Positions 49,508 to 57,721 of a DNA stretch of 64,000 nucleotides are shown here, piece after piece. The DNA is taken from positions 806,001-870,000 of the forward strand of contig NZ_JACCCV010000001.1 in NCBI RefSeq assembly GCF_013410115.1, given 5' to 3'. Positions within the stretch are counted from its first letter, which is position 1. Each line of letters opens with the position of its first letter. The stretch comes from Tunturiibacter gelidiferens. GTDB taxonomy: Bacteria; Acidobacteriota; Terriglobia; Terriglobales; Acidobacteriaceae. The notes under the pieces are model-generated. The model saw only the letters and a list, made by a program, of their open reading frames with translations. It was not told the DNA's origin and made no database searches. Made by a program: the position numbers and the translations under genes.

Positions 49508-52500
49508 TTAGTAGAGGATCTTGAGGCCGAACTGGAAGATGCGAGGCTCGAAGGTGCTGGTGATCTGGCCTCCGCTGGTTGGATTGTTCAAGGTTGCCGG
49601 TGCGGTGCTTGTGGCTGCGGTGCTCAGAGTGCCGCTAAGACCGCTGCCGGGGATGTAGAAGTTGGTGTGGTTGAAGAGGTTGTAGGACTCTGCGCGGAAC
49701 TGCACTCGCAGGCTCTCGAGCGGGGTGTTGAAGGTTTTGTTGAGGGCTACGTCGGTCTGGTAGAAGGCCGGCGAACGGCCTGGGTTTCTGGAGGCGTTGC
49801 CGAAGGGGCTTACCAGATTTCCGCTTCCATCCTTGGTTTCGGGAAGGGTGTAGGCGGCGAGGTTGATGTACTGGATGAAGCCGTTGCTCAGCTTGGTTTT
49901 CTTGATGGCTGGCTGACCGGCTACGACGTTCGGGCGGTACTCGTTGGCGCCGCGATAGGTTGCAGCAATTTGAGGTGAGACGGCGTTGGCGGAGTTGGGG
50001 GAGTAGCCGATGTTGTAAGCGGTACCGGCCTGCATGGTGTTGATGGCGCTGATCTGCCAGCCGCCGAGGACGGTGTCGGTGAAGCCATTGGCGGTGTTGA
50101 GGAAGTGGCGACCGTGTCCGAAGGGCAGGTCGTAGACGAGGCTGGTGACGTTGCTGATGGGCAGGTTGTAGTCAGACTGGGCGTAGTCGGCGGAGATGTT
50201 GTTGGCATCCTGCGGTGAGGGGCTGTTGCCTTCGAGGGAGGCGCTGGCGTTGTCGAGCGAGTGCGACCAGGTGAAGGAGTTGAGGAGGGTGAGGCCGGCG
50301 ACGAAGCGCTGCTCGTAACGAACCTGAAGGGCGTCGTAGTGGGAGTAGAACTCGTTGAGGGCTGCGGTGATGTCGCTGGGCCAGTTGGCGTAGGGACGGG
50401 CGAAGTTATTGGCGGGGTTCTTCTGGTTGGCGTTGAGGAAGCCCTGGAGCTTGCTGCCGTGGTTGCCGACGTAGGCGATGTCGAGGAGCGTGTTCTTGGC
50501 GAGCTCTTGCTGCACGCTGAGGAAGTAGCTCTGGACGTAGCTGTCGCGGGTGTTCTTTGGCACGTAGGTGATGTTGTCGGTGGCCGGGTTGAAGGTGGTG
50601 GCGATGCCGGTGGGGAAGCCCTGGTCGGTGGTGACGTAGCAGCTTGCGGAGGCTCCGCCTACAGGGCAGTGGTTGGTGGTGCTTGGTGTCTTCTGGGTGA
50701 CGGAGACGAACTGCGCCTGCGGGGCGTTGATGGCGAGGATGTCGCCGGAGCCGGCGCGGGTGTAGTGGACGTAGCTGGTGCCGTAGCCGCCGCGAATGGA
50801 GGTGCGCGGAGTGGCTGCGTAGGCAAAGCCGAGGCGAGGAGCGAAGTCGTTGAGGTCGGGGTTGACGAGAGTTTTGCCGTAGACTCCGCCGGGGGATACG
50901 GGGGTGATGCCGTTGCCGGCGACTGCGCCTGGAGTGATGGTGAGGACGGTCTGGGAGATGGGATCGAAGTTGGAGATGTAGTTGTGCTGCTCAGAGTAGG
51001 GCGAGCCGTACTCCCAGCGGAGGCCGAGGTTGAGGGTGAGTTTGGGATCGACCTTCCAGTCGTCCTGGGCGTAGACGCTTTGCAGGGTCTGGCGGAGGTG
51101 GGCGACGAAGAGGTTGGCGAGAGAGTAGTTGTTGGTGGTGCCGAAGAGGAAGTCGGCCCAGTAGTTGTCGGCGACTGCGCCTTTGATATCCGCGCAGGAT
51201 TGGCCGTTCGGATTGGTGGGAACCTTGACTCCGTTGACGGTGGAGCTGGGGCAGAGGCTGAAGCCGCCGGAGTAACTGAAGGAGCCGTAGAGGGGGTTGT
51301 TGTCGTTGACGGCCATCCAGATGTGCTCGTACTCGTAGCCGAACTTGAGGGAGTGATGGCCTTTGATCCAGGTGAAGTTGACCTTCGGATCGATCAGCGC
51401 GGGGTTCTGCCACTGGGGGTTGGTGCTCTGTCGGCCGAAGGAGGTGAAGCCGCCGTTGATGCTGGTGGAGGGGAGGCCGCCGGCGACTGTGGGATCAGAG
51501 GGCAGGCCGGGGATGGAGATGGCGTTGTCGCCGATGGAGAGGGAGTACTTGCCGGCTTTGGTGCGGGAGAGGCCGAGGCGCGCATCGACGACCTTGTTGG
51601 CGCCGATGAGGTGGGTGTAGCCGAGGGCTATCTGCTGGTCGAGGACGCGGATGGTGCCGTTGGTCTGGCCGTCGAGGGGGAGCGGGAAGATGGGATGGTT
51701 GACGCCGGTCTCTTTGCGATCGGAGACGCGGAGGAACCAGGAGCTGCTGGGGTTCTGCTGGTAGTCGAGACGGAGGTCGCCCTTGTCGGAGTTGTCGGTG
51801 AAGGGGACCTGGGTGGCGTAGTTGTCCTGTGCGAGGCCGCTGGTTGAGAGGCCTGTGCCCTGGGTGGGGATCTGCTTGAAGAAGCCGATGATCTGCTGAG
51901 AGACCGGGTTGATGGCAGCGGCGGGGATGACGGTGCCTTTGGGGTAGACGACGCCGGTGATGGGATTCTGCACGTCGACGACGAGCTTGCCGTTGAGCTC
52001 GTTGGTGGTGGGGACGGTGTTGACGCTAAGCGGCTTGAGGACCTGGCGGAAGCCTTCGTAGTCGACGAAGTAGAAGAGCTTGTCCTTGATGATGGGACCG
52101 CCGAAGTTGACGCCGAACTGGTTGCGGTTGAAGGTGGGTTTTTTGAAGGGAACGACGTTGCCGCTGGTGCCGACGAGGGTGGGCTTGAAGTAGCCGGCGG
52201 CGTTGAGGTCGGTGTTGCGGATGAACTCGTACACGGTGGCGTGGAAGCGGTTGGTTCCGCTGGCGGAGGCGACGTTGATGGTGGCGCCGGAGGAGCGGCC
52301 GTACTCTGCGCTCTCGTTGTTGGTGACGATCTGGAACTGTGCGACGGAGTCGGGCGGGATGGCGATGATCTGGTTGTCGAAGCCCTGGTTGCTCTCGCCG
52401 TAGGCGTTGTTGTCCATGCCGTCGAGGAGGAAGTTGTTGAACATGCTGCGCTGGCCGTTGATGTTGTAGGCTCCGGCGCGGACGAGCGAGCTGATGGAGC

Positions 52501-53029
52501 TGGTGGTGGCGGCAGTGGGGGCCTGGCGGGAGCCGGTGACGAGGCCGAGGAGGTCGGAGTAGTTGCGGGAGACGAGCGGGAAGGCGGCGCTTTGGTATTG
52601 GGTGATTGTCTGGCCGCGCTGGCTGGTCTCGGTTTCGATCTGGAGGGCGACGTCGGAGACTTCGACGGTGGTCTGGGTAGAGCCGACCTGCAGGGAGAGG
52701 TCGATGCGTTCGCGGACGCCGACGGAGATGGTGATGTTTTTTGCGACTGCGTCTGAGAAGCCGGGAGAGTTGGCGGAGATGGTGTAGACGCCGACGCGGA
52801 GGGAGGGAATTTCGTAGTCGCCGGAGCTGTTGGAGGTGGCCTTGGCGGTGATGCCGGTGGCGTTGTTGGTGATGGTTACGGACGCGCCGGAGACTGTGGC
52901 TCCGCTGGAGTCGTGGATGGTTCCGACGAGGCTGCCGTTCTCATATTGCGCGTTCAGATGGGAGCACAGGAAGAAAAACAGTATGGCCGCCACAAGGCTG
53001 GGTGCAGAAGAAAATCTTTTTTTTCGCAT
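49508..53029 (-). CDS. Oar-like TonB-dependent receptor with carboxypeptidase-regulatory domain
   Basis: 1173-residue outer-membrane protein of the type abundant in Acidobacteria. Signal peptide is residues 1-27 (ending LCSHLNAQ). Residues ~30-110 are a CarboxypepD_reg-like beta sandwich (GSLVGTIHDSSGATVSGASV). A plug-like region follows (MFNNFLLDGMDNNAYGESNQ) and a long beta-barrel to the final FQFGLKILY, whose terminal aromatic residue is typical of outer-membrane insertion. Such receptors probably import large or rare carbohydrates or peptides. The ligand is unknown and no SusD-like partner is next to it. A strong terminator lies downstream. Confidence 0.9.
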   Translation of the reverse strand: MRKKRFSSAPSLVAAILFFFLCSHLNAQYENGSLVGTIHDSSGATVSGASVTITNNATGITAKATSNSSGDYEIPSLRVGVYTISANSPGFSDAVAKNITISVGVRERIDLSLQVGSTQTTVEVSDVALQIETETSQRGQTITQYQSAAFPLVSRNYSDLLGLVTGSRQAPTAATTSSISSLVRAGAYNINGQRSMFNNFLLDGMDNNAYGESNQGFDNQIIAIPPDSVAQFQIVTNNESAEYGRSSGATINVASASGTNRFHATVYEFIRNTDLNAAGYFKPTLVGTSGNVVPFKKPTFNRNQFGVNFGGPIIKDKLFYFVDYEGFRQVLKPLSVNTVPTTNELNGKLVVDVQNPITGVVYPKGTVIPAAAINPVSQQIIGFFKQIPTQGTGLSTSGLAQDNYATQVPFTDNSDKGDLRLDYQQNPSSSWFLRVSDRKETGVNHPIFPLPLDGQTNGTIRVLDQQIALGYTHLIGANKVVDARLGLSRTKAGKYSLSIGDNAISIPGLPSDPTVAGGLPSTSINGGFTSFGRQSTNPQWQNPALIDPKVNFTWIKGHHSLKFGYEYEHIWMAVNDNNPLYGSFSYSGGFSLCPSSTVNGVKVPTNPNGQSCADIKGAVADNYWADFLFGTTNNYSLANLFVAHLRQTLQSVYAQDDWKVDPKLTLNLGLRWEYGSPYSEQHNYISNFDPISQTVLTITPGAVAGNGITPVSPGGVYGKTLVNPDLNDFAPRLGFAYAATPRTSIRGGYGTSYVHYTRAGSGDILAINAPQAQFVSVTQKTPSTTNHCPVGGASASCYVTTDQGFPTGIATTFNPATDNITYVPKNTRDSYVQSYFLSVQQELAKNTLLDIAYVGNHGSKLQGFLNANQKNPANNFARPYANWPSDITAALNEFYSHYDALQVRYEQRFVAGLTLLNSFTWSHSLDNASASLEGNSPSPQDANNISADYAQSDYNLPISNVTSLVYDLPFGHGRHFLNTANGFTDTVLGGWQISAINTMQAGTAYNIGYSPNSANAVSPQIAATYRGANEYRPNVVAGQPAIKKTKLSNGFIQYINLAAYTLPETKDGSGNLVSPFGNASRNPGRSPAFYQTDVALNKTFNTPLESLRVQFRAESYNLFNHTNFYIPGSGLSGTLSTAATSTAPATLNNPTSGGQITSTFEPRIFQFGLKILY

Positions 53030-53210
53030 AACCCTAAGTTTTGGGGCGGCTGATTAACCTGCGATCAAAGAAGTATGAATGAGAGATTACGAGTGGATAT
53101 TCTTGTGGGTTAGCAACGCTAGATAGCTGAATTTTTAAAGTGACACCGACCTGCTCGATAGGCTGGTGTGCGGTCACTGACGAGAGCGTGACCTGATTCT
53201 GCCGAGGTGA

Positions 53211-53495
53211 TCAGGCGGGTATATCGAATCCTAGATGCCGCATCATCTCATTGGTCACTTCGTAGTCCTGATCGGGGTCGGGCATTACGTCTCTGCCTGG
53301 GTCCTCCTGTCCGAAGGAGTGGAGATAGAGGCCGGCTTTGAGAAAGGCTCCTTGTAGTTTCACCTTGTCGGCATAGGCGACTCTAAGGCGGATCTCTTCG
53401 TGGGTGATGTCGCCGACACGCGTGTACTGCATGATGATTCCGCCGGGGTTACTGGGGTCCGGATTGGTCTTGAATCTCACTTGGTAGGTGTTCAT
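53211..53495 (-). CDS. small hypothetical protein
   Basis: 94-residue soluble protein beginning MNTYQVRFKTNPDPSNPGGI. It contains YTRVGDITHEEIRLRVAYAD, KLQGAFLKAGLYLHSFGQED and a C-terminal EVTNEMMRHLGFDIPA. No family recognised. The clean frame, absence of overlapping genes and start 60 bp after the Bcp stop make coding likely. It may be expressed with bcp on the same strand. Confidence 0.6.
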   Translation of the reverse strand: MNTYQVRFKTNPDPSNPGGIIMQYTRVGDITHEEIRLRVAYADKVKLQGAFLKAGLYLHSFGQEDPGRDVMPDPDQDYEVTNEMMRHLGFDIPA

Positions 53496-53555
53496 GGATG
53501 ACGTCTCTGCTTGTTCGATGCGGAGTCGCGAGGGGCTGCTGCAGTTGCGGCGGTG

Positions 53556-54035
53556 TTATTTCTTCGCGTGAGCTTTGAGCAGGGCGAGGACCTCTTCGGC
53601 GTGGCCTTCGGGTTTGACTTCGTCGAAGATGTGGAGGAGACGCTGGCCTTTTCCTGTATCGGGGCCGATGAGGTAGGTGGTGCGTTTGACGCCTTTGACG
53701 AGCTTGCCGTACATGTTCTTGGGCTTGACGAGGTCGTAGCGGTTGATGAGCTCCATGTCGGGGTCGGCGAGGAGGTCGTAGGGGAGGTCGTACTTGTCTT
53801 TGAACTTCTTCTGGTCTTTGACGGTGTCGCGGGAGATGCCGAGGACGACGACGCCTTGCTTCTGAAACTTTTCAAAGGCATCGCGGAAGCCGCAGGATTC
53901 GATGGTGCAGCCGGGGGTGTCGGCGCGGGGGTAGAAGAAGAGGACTACGGGCTTGGTTTTGAAGTCGGTGAGGGAGACTTCTTTGCCGTCTTGGTTTTGG
54001 AGGGTGAAGTTTTCTACTTTGTCGCCGGGGTTCAT
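53556..54035 (-). CDS. bcp: thioredoxin-dependent peroxiredoxin (Bcp/PrxQ)
   Basis: 159-residue peroxiredoxin that reduces hydrogen peroxide and organic peroxides using thioredoxin. Peroxidatic Cys43 sits in YPRADTPGCTIESCGFRDAF with resolving Cys48 five residues later, the PrxQ/Bcp arrangement. VVLGISRDTVKDQKKFKDKY and KNMYGKLVKGVKRTTYLIGP are also conserved. Standard length, cytoplasmic. A small hypothetical gene follows on the same strand. Peroxide response is likely but no operator was seen. Confidence 0.93.
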   Translation of the reverse strand: MNPGDKVENFTLQNQDGKEVSLTDFKTKPVVLFFYPRADTPGCTIESCGFRDAFEKFQKQGVVVLGISRDTVKDQKKFKDKYDLPYDLLADPDMELINRYDLVKPKNMYGKLVKGVKRTTYLIGPDTGKGQRLLHIFDEVKPEGHAEEVLALLKAHAKK

Positions 54036-54135
54036 GTGATTTCCTTTGCGGTGTTCAATAGCAGTTTAGCTCTGACATTGAAGCTAACGAACGAGAGTGT
54101 GCTGCCTGTTGTCGATTGCGAACAGAAAGAAGTTT

Positions 54136-54495
54136 CTAGATGGGCATCACTTTGCGGGTCTTGAACCAATGCAATGCCGATCCGTCTGCAAGGGCAAGCA
54201 GAAACATCGCGGGTCCTAAGCCCACATAAAACGGTGAAGAAAAAAAGCTCGGGGTCAGCAGCACTCCCAATATGCCCAATCCCCCAACAGTAGCTAGCGC
54301 AAGACTACCCCATCGCGGCGTAATCAAAGTAAGCAGGGCAGCTGGTAGGAGTAGCGGAACCATCGCAAGTGACAGGTATACGCCTGGGAGATCAGTTTGA
54401 TTTACATGATGAAATCCAAAGCTGATCCCCGGCATGAGGAAAAGGCTATATAACGCTATGGTCGCAGGAATGAGAAAACGAAATAGCAAAATCAT
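54136..54495 (-). CDS. small integral membrane protein
   Basis: 119-residue protein with about four helices: FLIPATIALYSLFLMPGISF, GVYLSLAMVPLLLPAALLTL, LALATVGGLGILGVLLTPSF and YVGLGPAMFLLALADGSALH, ending in basic FKTRKVMPI. No family recognised. The ATG at 54495 was preferred to a start at 54690: the added 65 residues overlap fabD and are Arg/Pro-rich out-of-frame sequence. It is 100 bp upstream of bcp and 35 bp downstream of fabD, all on the same strand. Confidence 0.65.
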   Translation of the reverse strand: MILLFRFLIPATIALYSLFLMPGISFGFHHVNQTDLPGVYLSLAMVPLLLPAALLTLITPRWGSLALATVGGLGILGVLLTPSFFSSPFYVGLGPAMFLLALADGSALHWFKTRKVMPI

Positions 54496-54530
54496 ACGAT
54501 AAGGTGTCGGAACTCTGGAAGAACTGTATT

Positions 54531-55529
54531 TCAAGCGAGCGAAGCAAGGGTTTTTTCGAGGGAGGCGGAGTCTTCGACGTGGGAGGTTTTTTGGGTGCGG
54601 TCGATTTGGCGCATCAGGCCGGAGAGGACCTTGCTGGGGCCTACTTCGATGAAGTGGGTTGCGCCCTGGGCAATGAGGAGCTGGATGCACTCGACCCAGC
54701 GGACGGAGCCGGTGACCTGACGGATGAGGCAGTCGGGGACGTCGGTGCGGCTGGTGAGGAGGCGGGCGTCGACGTTGGCGGCGACGGGGAAGGCGGGGTC
54801 GTTGAAGGTGACGGTTTTGAGGTCGGCGGCGAGGGCGTCCTGCGCGGGCTGCATGAGGGCGCAGTGGAAGGGAGCGCTGACGTGGAGGATGACGGTGCGC
54901 TTGGCTCCGGCGGCCTTGCAGAGGTCGGCGGCGAGATGAACGGCTCCGGAGGCTCCTGAGATGACGGTCTGGTCGGGGGAGTTGAGATTGGCGGGGGAGA
55001 CAACGGCCAGATTCGCGTTGAAGGTTTTGGCGTCGGGCATGGTGGGGAGCGGGGTGAGCTGGTCGGTGACCTGGGAACAGACCTCGGAGATGAGGGTTGA
55101 GGAGAGGCCCAGGATGGCGGCCATGGCGCCTTCTCCGGCGGGGACGGCCTGCTGCATGTAACGGCCACGGGATCGGACAGTGCGGACGGCGTCGGCGAAG
55201 GAGAGGGTGCCGGCGGCAACGTGGGCGGAGTATTCGCCGAGGGAGTGACCGGCGGCGAAGGCGGGACCGGGGGTGCCTTTTTCGGCAAGAGCTTCCGTAA
55301 AGACACGGGCGGCGGCTACGGAGGCGGTGAGGATGGCGGGCTGGGTGTGCTCGGTGAGTTTGAGCTGGTCTTCGGGGCCTTCGAAGATGAGTTTGGAGAG
55401 AGGGAAGCCGAGGGCCTCGTCGGCCTCGTCGAAGACGGCGCGGGCGGTGGGGAAGTTGTCGTGGAGATCACGGCCCATGCCGACGGTCTGCGAACCCTGA
55501 CCGGGGAAGAGGAAAGCTAGTTTTGTCAT
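54531..55529 (-). CDS. fabD: malonyl-CoA:ACP transacylase
   Basis: 332-residue cytoplasmic enzyme that loads malonyl groups from CoA onto acyl carrier protein, starting fatty-acid elongation. The Gln motif LFPGQGSQTVGMG opens it; the nucleophile is Ser96 in AAGHSLGEYSAHVAAG; the catalytic His is in LHVSAPFHCALM, followed by the usual LINQ... region. Slightly longer than the common ~310 residues because of the linker TPLPTMPDAKTFN. Other fab genes are not beside it. It is divergent from the universal stress protein gene. Confidence 0.92.
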   Translation of the reverse strand: MTKLAFLFPGQGSQTVGMGRDLHDNFPTARAVFDEADEALGFPLSKLIFEGPEDQLKLTEHTQPAILTASVAAARVFTEALAEKGTPGPAFAAGHSLGEYSAHVAAGTLSFADAVRTVRSRGRYMQQAVPAGEGAMAAILGLSSTLISEVCSQVTDQLTPLPTMPDAKTFNANLAVVSPANLNSPDQTVISGASGAVHLAADLCKAAGAKRTVILHVSAPFHCALMQPAQDALAADLKTVTFNDPAFPVAANVDARLLTSRTDVPDCLIRQVTGSVRWVECIQLLIAQGATHFIEVGPSKVLSGLMRQIDRTQKTSHVEDSASLEKTLASLA

Positions 55530-55660
55530 CGTGACTATCGTAAATCAGCGTGCAGATTGTTCGCTTTATTGCAATTAGGGCTTATGTGCGCTGGAACACA
55601 ATTATTTCGGTGCCAATCTCCGTTCGCGAGTATCTGAATAGATGGCGGAAGGAAAAAGTT

Positions 55661-56098
55661 ATGTTCAAGAAAATTGCGGTGGCATTTGATGAGTCGCCCG
55701 AGGCTGGCAGGGCGTTTCATTCTGCGTTGGATCTGGCGAAGTTCAGTTCGGCGACGCTTCATCTGATAACGGTGATTGAAGGCTTTCCGGCGTATATGAG
55801 TTACGTTGCGTCGGTGGCTCCTGATGTGCCTTTGTTGTTGAAGAATGAGAAACGGAGTTTTTATTCGGACTTGCAGGGTAAGGCGAGGGCGGAGGCTGAT
55901 CGGGCCGGGGTCAGTCTTTTTCTGGAGCTGACCGAAGGAGATGTTGTCGGCGAGTTGTTACGTTTGATCGAGGGGATCAGGCCTGACCTGCTGGCGATTG
56001 GGCTTCGCCATGACCATCGCATAGCGGGCCGCCTGATGGGTGGGACGGCGCATCAGATTGCGGCCCATGCGAAGTGCAACCTGCTGGGGGTTCACTGA
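55661..56098 (+). CDS. universal stress protein (UspA family)
   Basis: 145-residue single-domain Usp protein. The start FKKIAVAFDESPEAGRAFHS has the Asp of the nucleotide site. The C-terminal loop LAIGLRHDHRIAGRLMGGTA and HQIAAHAKCNLLGVH match the ATP-binding motif Gly-x2-Gly-x9-Gly-(Ser/Thr) in altered form. It is likely cytoplasmic and regulates stress adaptation. The ATG at 55661 is preceded by GGAAGGA. The open frame extends upstream to 55550, but that part has no Usp character. Confidence 0.85.
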   Translation: MFKKIAVAFDESPEAGRAFHSALDLAKFSSATLHLITVIEGFPAYMSYVASVAPDVPLLLKNEKRSFYSDLQGKARAEADRAGVSLFLELTEGDVVGELLRLIEGIRPDLLAIGLRHDHRIAGRLMGGTAHQIAAHAKCNLLGVH

Positions 56099-56182
56099 AG
56101 GGATTGTGGGGTTGCGGGGGTCGACAGGGTGTGAGTGTGGCTTGGCAATGAGTGAAGAGGGTTGGAGGAAAGGGAGTTCGTC

Positions 56183-56210
56183 GGGATCCTTCGCTGCACT
56201 CAGGATGACA
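56183..56210. repeat. short dispersed repeat (GGATCC...AGGATGACA type), copy 1
   Basis: A 28-base unit starting GGGATCCTTCGCTG and ending CACTCAGGATGACA. A near-identical copy is at 57623-57650. The ATCCT/AGGAT ends can pair. It lies downstream of the Usp gene, in a gap of no coding character. Confidence 0.6.
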
Positions 56211-56244
56211 GCAAGGGGCTGATACGAATTTCAGACTCAGGAGA

Positions 56245-56529
56245 CTAGATGCCGAGGCCGAAGTCTACGTCCTGCTCGTCGCCGGAGTGGGCGTAGAAGT
56301 CGTAGGGGGTGCGGCGGTTGAACTTGTAGCGCTGGCGTAGCTCGCGGCCAACAAAGAGGCCCAGAGCTACGGCACCGAGGCCGGCGGAGATCCAGCCTAC
56401 GGTCTTGATCAGGGTCGATTCTGCGTCACCCTCATCCTCTCGCGCGAGGCGGGGGAAGGGGAGCGGAGCAGTGACGGGGATGTCCTCGGATTGAGAGTCT
56501 TCAGGCCTCGATTTGGAGCGGAACATCAT
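56245..56529 (-). CDS. small single-helix membrane protein
   Basis: 94-residue protein. A polar N-terminus (MMFRSKSRPEDSQSEDIPVT) is followed by one membrane helix VGWISAGLGAVALGLFVGRE and the basic tail LRQRYKFNRRTPYDFYAHSG, then acidic DEQDVDFGLGI. No family recognised. ATG 56529 or 56526 is preferred to a longer frame starting at 56601, whose extra residues are unlike a protein start. Probably a small inner-membrane protein. Confidence 0.55.
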   Translation of the reverse strand: MMFRSKSRPEDSQSEDIPVTAPLPFPRLAREDEGDAESTLIKTVGWISAGLGAVALGLFVGRELRQRYKFNRRTPYDFYAHSGDEQDVDFGLGI

Positions 56530-56653
56530 GCTTTGAATGATATCGCAGGTTCGTCGGTGGTTGAGAGAACCGGCGGTTGAGAGGTGCTGCTTCAGTGGCA
56601 TTGACTGATTGGACGCCTTTGGGCGAATAAGGTTGCTGCAAGTGGTGGGTTGG

Positions 56654-56800
56654 GGGCAAAAGCAACAGAAGGCAATGGCAACGGCAAAAGGAACCGCAGC
56701 GGCAACGGCAACGGCAAAAGCAACCGCAGATCCCCTTCGGGGATGACAACAAGAACTGCAACCGCAACTGCAACGGGCAACTGTAACGGCGGCGGCTACG
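56654..56800. repeat. GGCAAC/GCAACCGCA low-complexity tract with hairpin repeat
   Basis: Degenerate 6-base units (GGCAAC, GGCAAA, GCAACC, GCAACT) repeat across ~150 bp. In the middle, at 56727-56750, lies CAGATCCCCTTCGGGGATG ending ACAAC, whose ATCCCC/GGGGAT stem is perfect around TTC. The same hairpin unit is at 13280. The region has no start codon with a ribosome site and no protein-like reading frame. Confidence 0.6.
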
Positions 56801-56887
56801 ATGGCGGCAACGCGGTTGGCGGTAGGGGGTTTTAGGAGACGTCGACGTGGTTGACGCAGAGCGCGCTTCGATCTTGAGTGGCTTGGG

Positions 56888-57547
56888 TTAGGTGACGTCG
56901 ACCTGGTGGAAGCCGAGGCTGTAGAGCAGGGTGGTGATGGTGGCGCGGCCGTTCTTGCGGGCGGTGTCGAGGATGCCGTCGGCGAGGGCGGACTGCTGGA
57001 GCTGCTGCTCGGCCTTGGCGCGGGTGTCGGACTCGAGGTTCTGGTCGACGGGAACGAGGAGGCCGGTGGAGCGGGCGTAGACGCGGGTGTGCTGGTTGTC
57101 GAGGGTGGTGACGAAGAGTTGAGAGGCGGGAAGGGTGACGTGGATGGATTGGCCGTTGTTGTCGATGCGGACGTCTTCGGGTTTGAGTTGCGAGAGATCG
57201 ATGCCGGCGATGGATTGGCCGTGGACGACGAGGAGGAGGCGATCTCCGGCGAGGAGGTCTGGGAGGACGGTGCTGGATTTGGAGCCTTCGACTACGGTGT
57301 CGATGGAATAGACGACGGTTTCGAGGCGGTTGAGGCGTTGAATGCGCTGGACCACGGCGGGAACTGAAGTGTCGAAGGTGGTGGTGCGGCCGGTGATGGC
57401 CGTTGCGGCGCGGGCGAAGATGCCGGTGGTTGCGTGGCGCAGGAACACGGCCAGGGCGGCTGCGCCAAGGATCAACGAGAGCAGGACGACGAAGAAGGTG
57501 CCGGAGGATCTGCGTTCTGAACCGTATGAGCCGTATTGGGTAGTCAT
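56888..57547 (-). CDS. DUF4230 membrane-anchored protein
   Basis: 219-residue protein with one N-terminal helix (GTFFVVLLSLILGAAALAVF) and a DUF4230-type soluble domain: IQRLNRLETVVYSIDTVVEG, HGQSIAGIDLSQLKPEDVRI, GQSIHVTLPASQLFVTTLDN, and the C-terminal AEQQLQQSALADGILDTARK with ITTLLYSLGFHQVDV. The domain is common in cell-envelope proteins of unknown role. The start ATG is clear; upstream lies the dispersed repeat copy 2. It is a single gene. Confidence 0.8.
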   Translation of the reverse strand: MTTQYGSYGSERRSSGTFFVVLLSLILGAAALAVFLRHATTGIFARAATAITGRTTTFDTSVPAVVQRIQRLNRLETVVYSIDTVVEGSKSSTVLPDLLAGDRLLLVVHGQSIAGIDLSQLKPEDVRIDNNGQSIHVTLPASQLFVTTLDNQHTRVYARSTGLLVPVDQNLESDTRAKAEQQLQQSALADGILDTARKNGRATITTLLYSLGFHQVDVT

Positions 57548-57622
57548 GTTGTTTGGATGCTACTACGTGGGGTGGTAACTATTGGCGAGTGAGGGGATGA
57601 TTGGCGAGAGCAGAACAATACA

Positions 57623-57650
57623 GGGATCCTTCGCTGCGCTCAGGATGACG
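57623..57650. repeat. short dispersed repeat (GGATCC...AGGATGAC type), copy 2
   Basis: GGGATCCTTCGCTG followed by CGCTCAGGATGACG, one base different from the copy at 56183 in the visible core. It sits between the DUF4230 gene and the S9 peptidase gene, near a GCAACCGCAAC stretch like that at 56654. Confidence 0.6.
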
Positions 57651-57721
57651 GCTAAAAACTGAAGCACGACCACTGCAACCGCAACGACAATGTAACTGCG
57701 ATCTCAGCGGTTGGAGTGGGG

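Noticed and set aside
56654..56800. GGCAAC repeats as a possible CRISPR or coding repeat
   Set aside because: Units are short, degenerate and contiguous with no spacers, no cas genes are present, and no reading frame is supported.
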